From: Photobacterium kagoshimensis
Lineage (GTDB): Bacteria; Pseudomonadota; Gammaproteobacteria; Enterobacterales; Vibrionaceae
DNA: 64,000 nt
Direction of reading: 5' to 3'
Assembly: GCF_050337045.1 (NCBI RefSeq)
Contig: NZ_JAKJSO010000015.1
Span: forward strand, 310,001-374,000
Shown here: positions 24,711 through 34,670 of the stretch, in pieces
Numbering within the stretch: the stretch's first letter is position 1
Layout: each line of letters starts with the position of its first letter
The notes under the pieces: model-generated
Databases searched by the model: none
Seen by the model: the letters and a program-made list of their open reading frames with translations, nothing else
Told to the model about the DNA's origin: nothing
Translations under genes and position numbers: made by a program

Positions 24711-26048
24711 TTAATCTTCAGCGTTTGGGTTAGCAGGCTTACGCTTCTTAGGCATAAACACGTTATCACCCACAGCCACGTTATCGTAAAAGCGCTTATC
24801 GACTTTCTTCTTCGCTTTAGGTGCTGTTGATTTCTTCGCTGCAACAGGTTTGTTTGTCGTTTTCTTCTTAACAAACTTCTTCTTAGGCGCAGGTTTAAGG
24901 CCTTTGAATTTACCTTCTAGACCTTCAATCGTGGTGAATGAAATGTCTTGCTGTAAGAATGACTCTACATTCTTAAAGCTACGCCAGTCTTTAGGGCCAA
25001 TTAAAGAAATCGCATCACCCTTGTTACCCGCACGGCCAGTACGGCCTACACGGTGAACATATTCTTCAGCATGCTTAGGCATATCGAAGTTAATAACGTG
25101 AGAAACATTGTCGATATCAAGACCACGAGAAGCAACATCTGTCGTCACAAGAATCTTATGACATACACGCTCAAACTGGCTCATGATGCTGTTACGTTGC
25201 GTCTGGTTTAAGTTACCGCTTAGTGCGACAGCTTTCAGTTTACGCTCGTTCAGCTCTTTTGTTAGGCGCTCGGTATCATCACGTGTTGCCGTAAAGATGA
25301 TAACTTGCTTGTAATCTTCCGTTTCTAGGATTTTATCCAGTAGTGCTTGTTTGTGATCTAGGTGATCACACAGCATGAAACGTTGAGTAATGTCTTTATG
25401 TTCTTCTGCAGAACTACCAATGGCGATTTGCTTAGGTGCGTTTAGCATGTCTGTTGCAATATCCAACACGTCGTTGTGATCTAACGTTGCAGAGAACATT
25501 AGTGTTTGACGACGACGGTGGTTAGCCGCGTTGTGAATACTACGAAGGTGCGCTTCAAAGCCAAGATCAAGCATACGGTCAGCTTCATCAAGAATCAGCA
25601 TTTCTAGACCATCAAGATATGTGCTCTTATGCTCTAGGTGATCGGCAAGACGACCTGGCGTTGCAACCACAAACATAGGGTCTTTACGCAGCTCTTTAAC
25701 TTGATCGTTAAAGTTTTCACCACCCACAATCAAAGCGCCATCATACGGCGTACCCGCATTTAGCGTACGAAGCTGTGCAAAGACCTGTTTTGCAAGTTCA
25801 CGGGTTGGTGTTAGCACGACTACGCGTGGGTCACGACGTGTAAATGGCTTGCTACGGTACATACGCTGCATCGCTGGCAGTAAAAATGCCAGTGTTTTAC
25901 CAGAGCCCGTTTTCGATGAGGCCAGCAAATCCTTGCCAAGCATGGCTACAGGAATTGCTTGTTGTTGAATTTCAGTCGCTTGATCAAACCCTAGGTCGTT
26001 GATTTTCTTTAACAGTCGCTGGTCTAATCCAAGATCTTTAAAATGCAA
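24711..26048 (-). CDS. DEAD-box ATP-dependent RNA helicase
   Basis: 445 residues with the full motif set: Q motif (FKDLGL, IQQQAIP), motif I ASSKTGSGKT, Ia PTRELA, II DEAD, III SAT, V TDVASRGLDI, VI HRVGRTGRAG. The C-terminal ~75 residues are a basic Lys/Pro/Ala-rich tail (KKKFVKKKTTNKPVAAKK) for RNA binding. It is like RhlE/SrmB-type helicases but I do not assign a specific orthologue. It probably acts in ribosome assembly or RNA turnover, with a long leader that would suit cold-shock control. Confidence 0.92.
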   Translation of the reverse strand: MHFKDLGLDQRLLKKINDLGFDQATEIQQQAIPVAMLGKDLLASSKTGSGKTLAFLLPAMQRMYRSKPFTRRDPRVVVLTPTRELAKQVFAQLRTLNAGTPYDGALIVGGENFNDQVKELRKDPMFVVATPGRLADHLEHKSTYLDGLEMLILDEADRMLDLGFEAHLRSIHNAANHRRRQTLMFSATLDHNDVLDIATDMLNAPKQIAIGSSAEEHKDITQRFMLCDHLDHKQALLDKILETEDYKQVIIFTATRDDTERLTKELNERKLKAVALSGNLNQTQRNSIMSQFERVCHKILVTTDVASRGLDIDNVSHVINFDMPKHAEEYVHRVGRTGRAGNKGDAISLIGPKDWRSFKNVESFLQQDISFTTIEGLEGKFKGLKPAPKKKFVKKKTTNKPVAAKKSTAPKAKKKVDKRFYDNVAVGDNVFMPKKRKPANPNAED

Positions 26049-26334
26049 AATGATGCTCCGGTAAAAACGCGTACAGCGTTATAGATGTACAAATATATTA
26101 ATAACTCACCCTTCGTGACCATGGTCACACTAGAGTGAAAAATGTTAGCAAAGGATTATAACACAAATATTTGGACGATTATCTAGTATAAAGTTGAGAA
26201 AAGTCAGTTAATTCCATACCTACATACAAAAGACTACTCGCTATACAACTCAAAACTATGAGAAGCCTGCTATTTATTCTGAAGCGTATTTTTGCCATAG
26301 TTAGCAATATCTTACAGGTATAGGGAAATATACT

Positions 26335-26955
26335 ATGAAGTTTTTACCGCTAAGCCTTCCCCATTACTTAGCCGTAATCTTTAGCATTGTCTTTATTGCA
26401 TTTGGTATTAACCCCGTTTTTCGGGAGGTTTGGATCGCCGAAGTCATTCCTGTCGTGCTCATATTTGCGTTTCTTGTGGCCAGTTACTCTAAGTTTCAGT
26501 TTAGCCATACCGCTTATATACTGATGTTCTGTTGGCTTATTGGCCATACTATTGGAGCCCACTACACTTTCGCCAATGTACCTTTCGACTGGTTTAATAA
26601 TCTACTCGGCACTGAGCGTAATATGTTTGACCGCGTAGCCCATTTTACGGTTGGTTTATACGCTTTTCCAATTGCTGAATGGTTAGTGAGACGTGGGGAA
26701 TGTAAACCCAAACTGGCCGCCTTTTTTGCTCTATTTGCGATTATGGCTATTGCCGCGGGATACGAAATCATTGAATGGTGGTATGCCATTATCGCCGGTG
26801 GTGAAGCAGGGATCGAATTCTTAGGATCGCAAGGTGATATCTGGGACGCCCAAAAAGACATGCTAGCAGATACTGTCGGCGCTGTGTTTAGCCTTATATT
26901 GTTCTTTAAGGTGAAACCTTTCACCGATCCTAGCGCCACTAAAGCATTATCATAA
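26335..26955 (+). CDS. DUF2238 / YjdF-like membrane protein
   Basis: 206 residues, six or so membrane segments. The features HYTFANVPFDW, NMFDRVAHFTVGLYAFPIAEWL, AGYEIIEWWYAI and SQGDIWDAQKDMLADTVGA are typical of DUF2238 (E. coli YjdF). It is an integral inner-membrane protein with conserved acidic and His residues; function unknown. Single gene with its own terminator. Confidence 0.85.
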   Translation: MKFLPLSLPHYLAVIFSIVFIAFGINPVFREVWIAEVIPVVLIFAFLVASYSKFQFSHTAYILMFCWLIGHTIGAHYTFANVPFDWFNNLLGTERNMFDRVAHFTVGLYAFPIAEWLVRRGECKPKLAAFFALFAIMAIAAGYEIIEWWYAIIAGGEAGIEFLGSQGDIWDAQKDMLADTVGAVFSLILFFKVKPFTDPSATKALS

Positions 26956-26997
26956 AGCACAATTTTAGTTGACCACTACAAATACCCCCTAATAAAC

Positions 26998-27038
26998 AAA
27001 AAGAAGCCAGATACTTAAGCATCTGGCTTCTTTTTTTG
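26998..27038. terminator. Bidirectional terminator
   Basis: AAGAAGCCAGAT and ATCTGGCTTCTT pair perfectly, with A and T runs on either side, between convergent genes. Confidence 0.9.
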
Positions 27039-27070
27039 TAATCCGTTATTTAGTCAAATTTGCATTGCAC

Positions 27071-28018
27071 TTAAGTAAACTCAGCCGCAACAAAGCGATT
27101 CCGACCTTGTTCTTTCGCCTTATACAAAACCTTATCGACGATTTGATACATATTTTCTGGTGTTTCCAACCCCGTTGGCACCCAAGACACCATACCTTGA
27201 CTTACTGTAATGATATTAGAGGTGGTCGATTTTGAATGTGGGATCTCTAGCCTTTTGATGCATTGCTTCAAACGTTCACACTCTCTTACTGCTTGTGTTT
27301 TATCACAGTTACTGATCAAGACCACAAACTCCTCACCACCATAACGGGCTGCCAACTCACCCGCTCGACTAAAAGTAGATTTGAGTTCACCCGCAACCAA
27401 CTGCAAGCACCTATCACCTTCCAAGTGGCCGTAATAATCATTAAAGGGCTTGAAGTGATCGACATCGATCATGATGATCGTCAGCGAGAAATTGTTTCGG
27501 CCATGCATCGAAATGAACTCAGCCAACTTTTGATCTAAATGACGCCTGTTCGCTAACTTGGTTAAGCCATCTTCATTGACTTGCTGAGAGAGTCGTTCAT
27601 TCGCTTGCTCTAATTGAACAGAGGCTTCTTTGAGCTTGTGTCTCATATGCGCAATACGTTGCATTGCTTTCAGTTTTGAAGCCAATACAATTTTATTAAC
27701 GGGCTTAACGAGATAATCGTCCCCACCCATATCAATAGCTTTGGCAATCATTTCAGGCTCATCATGACCACTTAAAAATATGATTGGCACCCATTCTTCA
27801 TGTTGTTGACGAAGCTGTTTGGCTACATCGACACCGCTCATATCCGGCATGCTGATATCGAGTAACACTAAGTCAGGGTCAAACAATGGGTATTTTTCTA
27901 TGGCTTCATGGCCAGACCCCACAGCTTCAACAACATGACCAAGACGCTGTAATCGCATTGCAAGCTGCATCCGCTCTAAGTGAACATCATCAACTAATAA
28001 GACACGCATTGCTTCCAT
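27071..28018 (-). CDS. Response regulator with GGDEF (diguanylate cyclase) output
   Basis: 315 residues: receiver domain 4-120 (acidic pocket VDDVH, phospho-Asp in LVLLDISMPDM, Lys in DYLVKPVNK), a coiled coil (about 125-155), then a GGDEF domain with active site RYGGEEFVVL. It should make cyclic di-GMP when phosphorylated, like WspR/PleD. No clear RxxD inhibitory site lies five residues before GGEEF (it reads ELAARYGGEEF). No sensor kinase is adjacent, so the partner is elsewhere. Confidence 0.9.
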   Translation of the reverse strand: MEAMRVLLVDDVHLERMQLAMRLQRLGHVVEAVGSGHEAIEKYPLFDPDLVLLDISMPDMSGVDVAKQLRQQHEEWVPIIFLSGHDEPEMIAKAIDMGGDDYLVKPVNKIVLASKLKAMQRIAHMRHKLKEASVQLEQANERLSQQVNEDGLTKLANRRHLDQKLAEFISMHGRNNFSLTIIMIDVDHFKPFNDYYGHLEGDRCLQLVAGELKSTFSRAGELAARYGGEEFVVLISNCDKTQAVRECERLKQCIKRLEIPHSKSTTSNIITVSQGMVSWVPTGLETPENMYQIVDKVLYKAKEQGRNRFVAAEFT

Positions 28019-28284
28019 GAAAGCATCCTATTGATATAAATAGACTTGTATATTATTAATTTATAGCACATATACGCGACCTTCCCACGTTATGTGGTCA
28101 GTTAGGCCGTTTTATACACATCAGCGTGACCTATATTGCAATTTTGCACTCAGATAAGTGCGAGTCTTCGCCGCTTTCGCCATCATAAGCCGTGAATGCT
28201 CAATAAAATAAACATCTTATTGACTTTTATCGAAGGGGCTTTAGGATTCCCCTCCTTATTTATACTAAGCTGTAGGAACTCTCT

Positions 28285-28737
28285 ATGTCTGAGATCGAGA
28301 AAAAAGACGAGCAAATCGTTGAAGAAACAAAACTATCATTAGATGACTGTTCACCTGAACTTCGTCAAGTAGCGGCGTTTGAAGAAGTTCCTGAAGAGCT
28401 AATTGAAATGCTTGTTAGCGTGTATAACGTTTCTGAGTCATCATCTCGTGAAGCGTGGAATACACTTCCAGGTAGTGCACAAAATGTTCTTGATAACTTC
28501 GAACAATTCCATGCGCTTGTTGCGTTAAGCCAAACTTATTCTGGTGTTGATTTCCTTGGTGAATTCCAAGACACAAAACTACCAGATGAAATGAGCGCTG
28601 AAGAGCAAGAAGATTACAAAGCAGTGCTATTAGACAAAGTGCTAACTAACTGTGTTAAGGATTTGACTAAGCAGCTTAAACAAGCTCGTCGTAATCCACC
28701 AATGAAGCGTGAATTCCAGGAAATTTTCAAAAAATAA
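28285..28737 (+). CDS. Acidic cytoplasmic protein, unknown function
   Basis: 150 residues, very acidic in the N-terminal two thirds (EEVPEELIEMLVSV, FLGEFQDTKLPDEM) and basic at the end (KQLKQARRNPPMKREFQEIFKK). Predicted all-helical, no membrane segment, no motif recognised. A good ribosome site (GTAGGAACT) and a terminator right after the stop support a real single gene. Confidence 0.6.
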   Translation: MSEIEKKDEQIVEETKLSLDDCSPELRQVAAFEEVPEELIEMLVSVYNVSESSSREAWNTLPGSAQNVLDNFEQFHALVALSQTYSGVDFLGEFQDTKLPDEMSAEEQEDYKAVLLDKVLTNCVKDLTKQLKQARRNPPMKREFQEIFKK

Positions 28738-28748
28738 TCCTGTAATTT

Positions 28749-28773
28749 AAAGGGAAGGAAACTTCCCTTTATC
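28749..28773 (+). terminator. Terminator hairpin
   Basis: AAAGGGAA (28749-28756) and TTCCCTTT (28763-28770) pair around GGAAAC. Confidence 0.65.
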
Positions 28774-28947
28774 TTCACTATCATGTACCGTCAAAGCTAA
28801 CTTAGTAAAGTAATCATGAACATAGCTATTTAGCATTTGTTCATATCATCAATACCAAAGAACAATACCTTATAATAATGGCCGATTGTTTAATCGTTAG
28901 TACTGGTGATTATCTCGCATTATAGTTAACCAGAGCGATAACCAAGT

Positions 28948-30219
28948 ATGTCTCAGGCTGAACAAATCAAATTTCCCACTGGTGTTTGCTTTATTCCTAG
29001 CCAAGGTATTATTAAATCGAACAATACCTCTCAAAAGCTCAATCATTCAGAACAGAACATCCTGAATTTTTTGGTTGAACATCACCACCACCCTGTTTCC
29101 AAAGACGCTTTACTCAAAGCTGGCTGGCCTAACCGCGATATTACAGAAGCCTCACTATTCCAAGTTATTCGAGCGCTACGCATTAAATTACAAGAAAGCT
29201 ATAAAGGCGAAGTACTTGAAACGTTTCCTCGTGTTGGTTATCAACTGCGTTCATTCGAAATAGCACCAGTGACAGAAGCGGCAAGTCGCTCTCGTTTTAG
29301 CATCGCGAAGTTATCACGTAGCACACTTGTCTTGCTGGGTGTTATCTTTCCAATACTTGCAGGAAGTGCCTTTTATTGGTTGTCCGATCAAAACCATATT
29401 GATCCCAAAAGTATCATCCTAAAAACTGACCGTTTTGACCATAACGAATTTCTAGTGGCAGCCGAAGATGATGAAACAGCCAATGAGCTCTTTCATAAGT
29501 TGAAAACACTCTATAACAACTACAATGCGCTATACGCACCAAGCACTTTTAGCCATAGACGGATTTTCTTATTCAAAAATGAAAACATTTATTCTATTGC
29601 TTGGTGTCAGATGGATGAGAATAAGACGTGTATCGCGAATACTGATATATCGTACAATTTGCCTTTAAATAATTGGCCGATGTTTCAACATGATTTTCTA
29701 GCAAAAAAAAATATGGTTAGAGAGCAAGCACAAATCCAGACTGAGTTTTCAGGTGAACCACAAGCCGTTGTTTACCTAAATTATATGGATGATTCATCCA
29801 TACGTTCTAAAGTTGTGCAGTACTTTGTATCAATCCAAGAAGCAAATAAACTCGCCTACTCTTCGATGTCTTTTATTTCTGAAAAAAGTACACCATTGCA
29901 TCAAATTCTATCGATTAAGTCTGCTTTTTATAAGGCAGCACCAAACACTGACAATCAACACATTAACGTGAGCTTACGGATTAAACCTGATCTTTTTCAC
30001 TGGGCTTACCAGCCCGATTCCAACATAGTTAATAAAAGATCTCTCGCGTTAATAGATGAAAAGCAATTTCAAAAAGCACTTCATGCATCACGCGAGCTCT
30101 ATAATCACTCACTTTATCACCAAGATCATCTCACTTTAATGTTTAGCGAGCTAAATGGCTTTTACTGGTTACACAACCACCAGTATAAAAATGCGCTATT
30201 TCAGCCCACGATAGACTAA
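28948..30219 (+). CDS. ToxR/CadC-like membrane-anchored transcription regulator
   Basis: 423 residues. The N-terminal winged helix (about 10-105) has LNHSEQNILNFLVEHHHHPVSKDALLKAGW and FQVIRALRIKLQE, ending ETFPRVGYQL, the OmpR-type fold used by ToxR/CadC. One membrane span follows (about 128-148, LVLLGVIFPILAGSAFYWL), then a periplasmic part of ~270 residues with no recognised domain. The last 24 bases overlap the 3' end of the converging gene. The signal and targets are unknown. The abrupt C-terminus may reflect an old truncation. Confidence 0.85.
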   Translation: MSQAEQIKFPTGVCFIPSQGIIKSNNTSQKLNHSEQNILNFLVEHHHHPVSKDALLKAGWPNRDITEASLFQVIRALRIKLQESYKGEVLETFPRVGYQLRSFEIAPVTEAASRSRFSIAKLSRSTLVLLGVIFPILAGSAFYWLSDQNHIDPKSIILKTDRFDHNEFLVAAEDDETANELFHKLKTLYNNYNALYAPSTFSHRRIFLFKNENIYSIAWCQMDENKTCIANTDISYNLPLNNWPMFQHDFLAKKNMVREQAQIQTEFSGEPQAVVYLNYMDDSSIRSKVVQYFVSIQEANKLAYSSMSFISEKSTPLHQILSIKSAFYKAAPNTDNQHINVSLRIKPDLFHWAYQPDSNIVNKRSLALIDEKQFQKALHASRELYNHSLYHQDHLTLMFSELNGFYWLHNHQYKNALFQPTID

Positions 30220-30498
30220 GAAGATACCGACTGAAATCAAGGTACCAGGAATGAGGATACTCCACATGATCCCCGTCCATACCAATCCCCAAAGCAGAGC
30301 TGCGGCAATAAGAAATACAGCCGTCGTTTTTAACGCATCTTTCCAGTGACCACTCATCACTATATCTGCAAGCCCAGTTACACTAAGCAAGATCATTAAC
30401 CCTGGCCACCACCACTGGGTTAAATATAATACGCCAAAGCCAATAAGAAAGACTCCCGAGGATACGCCATCCCTACCCTGTGTTTTCATACCAAACAT
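30196..30498 (-). CDS. Small polytopic membrane protein, unknown function
   Basis: 100 residues, four membrane segments: FLIGFGVLYLTQWW, WPGLMILLSVTGLADIVM, TTAVFLIAAALLWGLVW, SILIPGTLISVGIFLVY. The arrangement recalls the short LiaF/DUF5668-type membrane domains, without firm assignment. Its stop lies 24 bases inside the ToxR-like gene on the other strand. Confidence 0.6.
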   Translation of the reverse strand: MFGMKTQGRDGVSSGVFLIGFGVLYLTQWWWPGLMILLSVTGLADIVMSGHWKDALKTTAVFLIAAALLWGLVWTGIMWSILIPGTLISVGIFLVYRGLK

Positions 30499-30711
30499 GT
30501 CGACTCCTCTTATAATTACCCATTGGCAATAGCCAATATTATGTTCACTCTAGCGCTTAGCGCCCCTTCTGAGCAATGAGCAATACCGAGTTAAGCTATG
30601 GTTATTACTACCTTTTGGTCAAGATGTGATCTGCGCATCTCATGTTATAATCACTTAATAATAAAAATATATTTAATCTCTAATTATTCAACAAAGCAGG
30701 CATGTGGGTTC

Positions 30712-33093
30712 ATGATGTTCTCAGCAGTGAAAAATAAAAAACGCTTCATTGTTTTTCTAACAACAGTTTTATTCTCAGGGTGTGCGGTATATGCAGGCTT
30801 AAGTTACGACCAACTGTATGGTGAATCGATACCTCGCGATCGTATTGAGCACGCTTACTCCACCGTTGCAGAACATTACCTTAGTGAAGTAAAACCTATA
30901 ATAGAGAACCGCTGCGTTGTTTGTCACGCCTGCTACGATGCACCGTGCCAGCTAAAAATGTCCTCTGCTGAAGGAATTGACCGTGGTGCACACAAAGAGA
31001 AGGTTTATGAAGGTACTCGCTTATTAGCCTCCAACCTCACCCGTATGTTTATCGATGCGCAATCAACCGAACAATGGCGAGAATTTGGTTTTAATCCTGT
31101 TCTTAATGAACGCGATCAATCACCAGAAGCTAACACCCAAGCTGGCGTCATGGCGCGAATGCTGCAATTAAAACAAAGCCATCCGCTTCCTGATCAAAAG
31201 GTGCTCGATCATGATAAGTGGGATTTCTCACTTGATCGCGATCAACAGTGCCCAACCATTGAAGAAATGGCCAAATACGAGCAAGACTATCCAAACTGGG
31301 GAATGCCGTATGGTTTACCGCAGCTTGCAGATAATGAAAACGATACCTTAATGGCTTGGCTTGAGTCCGGCGCACCTATGGCAAGCACACCTCCTGCACC
31401 GCAGGCAACCCGAGAAAAAGTGAAACAATGGGAACGCTTCTTAAACGGTGATTCACTGAAGCAACAGCTAACCAGCCGATATATTTTCGAGCACTTATTT
31501 GTTGCACATCTGTATTTTGATGATGAAGAGCAACCTGTTTTCTTCAACTTGGTCCGCTCTCGCACAGCACCGGGTAAACCTGTCGATCTGATTGCGACTC
31601 GCCGTCCTTTTGATGATCCCAACGTTGATCGCGTCTATTACCGCTTTGTACAAGTCCGCGAAACCATTGTTGATAAAACCCACATGCCATATGCACTGAA
31701 CAAGGCTAAAATGGCGCGCCTCGAAGAATTGTTCTTAACACCGAGTTACACGGTAACAGAATTGCCAAGTTATGATCCGGTTTCTTCCGCCAACCCTATG
31801 GTAAGTTTCACTCAGCTTCCTGTAGAAGCGCGCTATAAATTCATGCTAGATAATGCTCAGAACACCATTATGGGCTTTATTAAAGGTCCTGTATGTCGTG
31901 GTCAACTAGCGCTCAATGTTATTAATGATCGTTTCTGGGTGTTTTTTGTTGATCCTGATATGGCAAACCTGCCCAGCGTGAATGCCTTTTATGAGCGTCA
32001 AGCACACAATCTGCGTATGCCTGCAGAGAAAGAAAGCAACACAGTACCTATCACCAGTTGGCTGAGATATGCAAAGCAGCAAGGTGATTTTCTCCGTGCT
32101 AAAAATGATTTCATGGAGGCAACCTTTAAAAATGGAGAACACCTTACCCCGCAAGTCATTTGGGATGGCAACGGTACCAACCAAAATGCCTCACTGACGG
32201 TGTTTCGCCACTTTGATAGTGCAACGGTAACAAAAGGGTTAATCGGCGAGCAGCCGAAAACAGCGTGGGTATTAGATTACTCACTACTTGAGCGCATACA
32301 TTACTTACTTGTTGCTGGGTTCGATGTATATGGTAACTTCGGCCACCAGCTTGTGACTCGTATGTATATGGACTTTTTACGCATGGAGGGTGAATCAAAC
32401 TTCCTCTCTTTACTACCAGAAAATATCCGCCATCAGGAGCTCGCTGATTGGTATCAGGGCGCGAATACAGATCTTAAGCTCTTCATTCAGGGCGATATTA
32501 ACGAATTTGAGCAACCGTCAGGTATCACATATCTTACGGATACACCGAAGAAAGAATTACTTGATAAGCTAAAATCACACTTAGCCCAGGTACAACCAAG
32601 CCGCTATGACCTATCAGCAGCAGTATTAGGCCATCAAGGAATTGCTGCGCTAACGACAATCGGTCGACTACAAGGCGAGTATGTCAGCCTATTTCCTGAG
32701 CTTAGCTATATCATGGTTGAACCTAATAATACCCATACCGCACCACAGCTATTTACCTTAGTGCGAAACAGTGCCCACAAAAATATCTCTAGCCTATTTG
32801 ATGAAGAATCAAACCGACTGCTTGAGCGTGACAACGTCACGCTGGTAAAGGGGATCCTAGGAAGCTACCCCGGTGCATTCTGGTATGTCAAAGAAGCGGA
32901 GCTACCAGCGTTGGCCGAAAAAGTCTTAGCCGTTAAAACAGAACAAAACTATGAAGCATTACTTGATCAATTTGGCGTTCGCCGTACCAGCCCTGAGTTC
33001 TGGTCATTTAGCGATAAGCTCAATCAAACGTATCAAAGTAATTACCCTATCGAAGCAGGTTTACTTGATTATAATCGGATCGAGAACCGTTAA
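30712..33093 (+). CDS. cti: Fatty acid cis/trans isomerase (heme-containing)
   Basis: 793 residues from the ATG at 30712 (an ATG at 30715 follows directly). The N-terminus is a signal peptide with lipobox-like FSGC (Cys24). The heme motif CVVCHACYDAPCQ (C68, C71, H72) is the hallmark of the periplasmic cis/trans isomerase Cti. Downstream blocks such as GMPYGLPQLADNENDTLMAWLESGAP and YRFVQVRETIVDKTHMPYAL are also family-like. The enzyme converts cis double bonds of membrane fatty acids to trans without moving them, an emergency stiffening response to solvents or heat. The frame runs open further upstream to 30598. Confidence 0.9.
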   Translation: MMFSAVKNKKRFIVFLTTVLFSGCAVYAGLSYDQLYGESIPRDRIEHAYSTVAEHYLSEVKPIIENRCVVCHACYDAPCQLKMSSAEGIDRGAHKEKVYEGTRLLASNLTRMFIDAQSTEQWREFGFNPVLNERDQSPEANTQAGVMARMLQLKQSHPLPDQKVLDHDKWDFSLDRDQQCPTIEEMAKYEQDYPNWGMPYGLPQLADNENDTLMAWLESGAPMASTPPAPQATREKVKQWERFLNGDSLKQQLTSRYIFEHLFVAHLYFDDEEQPVFFNLVRSRTAPGKPVDLIATRRPFDDPNVDRVYYRFVQVRETIVDKTHMPYALNKAKMARLEELFLTPSYTVTELPSYDPVSSANPMVSFTQLPVEARYKFMLDNAQNTIMGFIKGPVCRGQLALNVINDRFWVFFVDPDMANLPSVNAFYERQAHNLRMPAEKESNTVPITSWLRYAKQQGDFLRAKNDFMEATFKNGEHLTPQVIWDGNGTNQNASLTVFRHFDSATVTKGLIGEQPKTAWVLDYSLLERIHYLLVAGFDVYGNFGHQLVTRMYMDFLRMEGESNFLSLLPENIRHQELADWYQGANTDLKLFIQGDINEFEQPSGITYLTDTPKKELLDKLKSHLAQVQPSRYDLSAAVLGHQGIAALTTIGRLQGEYVSLFPELSYIMVEPNNTHTAPQLFTLVRNSAHKNISSLFDEESNRLLERDNVTLVKGILGSYPGAFWYVKEAELPALAEKVLAVKTEQNYEALLDQFGVRRTSPEFWSFSDKLNQTYQSNYPIEAGLLDYNRIENR

Positions 33094-33128
33094 ATAGCAT
33101 CATAACTAGATGCAAGCCTATAACGTTC

Positions 33129-33153
33129 AAGGTCAGCATGATGCTGGCCTTTC
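33129..33153 (+). terminator. Terminator after cti
   Basis: AAGGTCAGCA pairs with TGCTGGCCTT (one mismatch) followed by TCTTAT. Confidence 0.6.
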
Positions 33154-33188
33154 TTATATCGGGTATTTTTCAGCCTGGTTGATAGGTA

Positions 33189-33219
33189 ATACCAATCTGG
33201 GTAAGTGTTAGATTGGTAT
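33189..33219. repeat. Perfect 10-base inverted repeat, possible dispersed palindromic element
   Basis: ATACCAATCT (33189-33198) and AGATTGGTAT (33210-33219) form a perfect stem with an 11-base loop and no T-run. Intergenic palindromes of this look are common in Vibrionaceae genomes. Only one copy is in the window. Confidence 0.5.
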
Positions 33220-33328
33220 AAGTTAAGTGAATTGTAAACAATTGAAAATATGACGCACAAACATGGCATTCACAAATAACCAATGACACAATACGCATAT
33301 ATTAACAACTCGTTAAATAGGCGTAACC

Positions 33329-34015
33329 ATGAGCACTAAAACCACAATTTGGGATGGCTTCATTCGCGGCTATCACTGGCTGCAAGCCATCAGTATCGCT
33401 GGGCTTTGGTATACAGGGACTGAAGGTTTAATGGATTGGCACTTTTCTATTGCCTATGCGCTATTGGCTTTGCTTACCACGCGGTTAATTTGGGGCTTAT
33501 TTGGCAGCGATACCGCTAAATTATCAAGCCTGTTCCATTCTCCGAGAGCGGTCATTCAGCATCTCGGTGAGCTGCATCAGTCAAACTCAGAACACACGGC
33601 TCACCCACATAAAAGCGATATCGGCCATAACCCAGCGGGGAGCTACATGGTACTCGGGTTCTTTGTACTCATTGCAACACAGCTCACTACGGGCTTATTT
33701 GCCAATGATGACATCGTATCTGAAGGCCCGCTTGCCATGTACATCAGTGGTGAGTTAAGCAGTCGATTAACAGAGCTTCATGCTTTGAACTTCGATTTCC
33801 TACTTGGTGCAATTGGTTTACACCTTGCCGCCATTTTGCTGTATCGCTTCAAAAGCATCGATCTTATTGGCCCTATGTTGCATGGTAAAAAGGAACTCGT
33901 TGATCAGACAGCACCTAAAATGCGCAATGGTGCAATTGGTTGGGGTGTTTTTGTGGCAGTTGCCACAGCTATTTACTTCCTGTGGGCCAAAGACGTTATC
34001 ATTTACCTTTTCTAG
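33329..34015 (+). CDS. Cytochrome b561-family membrane protein
   Basis: 228 residues, four to five membrane segments. Candidate heme ligands are His in RGYHWLQAI, DWHFSIAYALLAL, ELHALNFDFLLGAIGLHLAAI. WGLFGSDTAKL and the HLGELHQSN stretch are typical of the cytochrome b561 / Ni-Fe hydrogenase b-type group that pairs with cytochrome c' in marine bacteria. It probably passes electrons from quinol to a periplasmic cytochrome. A cytochrome c'-like gene lies 18 kb away (52067), not adjacent. Confidence 0.85.
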   Translation: MSTKTTIWDGFIRGYHWLQAISIAGLWYTGTEGLMDWHFSIAYALLALLTTRLIWGLFGSDTAKLSSLFHSPRAVIQHLGELHQSNSEHTAHPHKSDIGHNPAGSYMVLGFFVLIATQLTTGLFANDDIVSEGPLAMYISGELSSRLTELHALNFDFLLGAIGLHLAAILLYRFKSIDLIGPMLHGKKELVDQTAPKMRNGAIGWGVFVAVATAIYFLWAKDVIIYLF

Positions 34016-34120
34016 CGCCAAACAGATACCATAACGCTGAAACGGTAGCATAGAGTATGCTAAAAACCGTCCTCACTCACCTTAATGCGGTTAACTAAAT
34101 ACAGGTATTCAATTTCCAAG

Positions 34121-34585
34121 CTACTCGCTTTGCTTTTCATATTGAAACAACCTGAATGCATCATTGGGTTCAGGTTGAAACTCACCCACTTTCACATAGC
34201 CCTGCTTCTCATAAAAATGGTGGTTACGATAAGACTTATACGGCGTAACTAACGACCATTTTTTTGTCGCTGGGTAGCATTGTTCAATTAAGGTGATTAC
34301 CTGAGATCCGAGCTGCTTATCTTGAAAATTGTCGGTTATGTAGAGCAATTTTATTTCGGTTGTAGTATCACTGGTTGGCTCCGTTAATATCCCGCCCGCA
34401 AGCTCGTCGTTATAATAAATTTTATAGTAATGCCCAGTACTGATCTGGGTTAAATGCCAATCAATGCTATCAACACCCGGTGGAAAGCCACCATATTGTT
34501 CAAAACCAGGAGAGAACGCATCCATAGAAAGTGCTTTAAGCACTAAAGCATCTGCCACATTTGCACGCTCAAGTTTAGCAACCAC
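34121..34585 (-). CDS. GNAT-family N-acetyltransferase
   Basis: 154 residues, GTG start. The acetyl-CoA-binding loop is QDKQLGSQVITLIEQ (Q/RxxGxG/A pattern), preceded by the beta-strand EIKLLYITDNF and followed by FYEKQGYVKVGEF, the usual C-terminal GNAT block. The substrate is unknown. Confidence 0.82.
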   Translation of the reverse strand: MVAKLERANVADALVLKALSMDAFSPGFEQYGGFPPGVDSIDWHLTQISTGHYYKIYYNDELAGGILTEPTSDTTTEIKLLYITDNFQDKQLGSQVITLIEQCYPATKKWSLVTPYKSYRNHHFYEKQGYVKVGEFQPEPNDAFRLFQYEKQSE

Positions 34586-34670
34586 AATTCACTACCATCT
34601 CTATTCAATATGAACCGCTATTTTGCACATTCTTAACAAGGTGAAAACGATCTTTCATTAAATATGCGTC

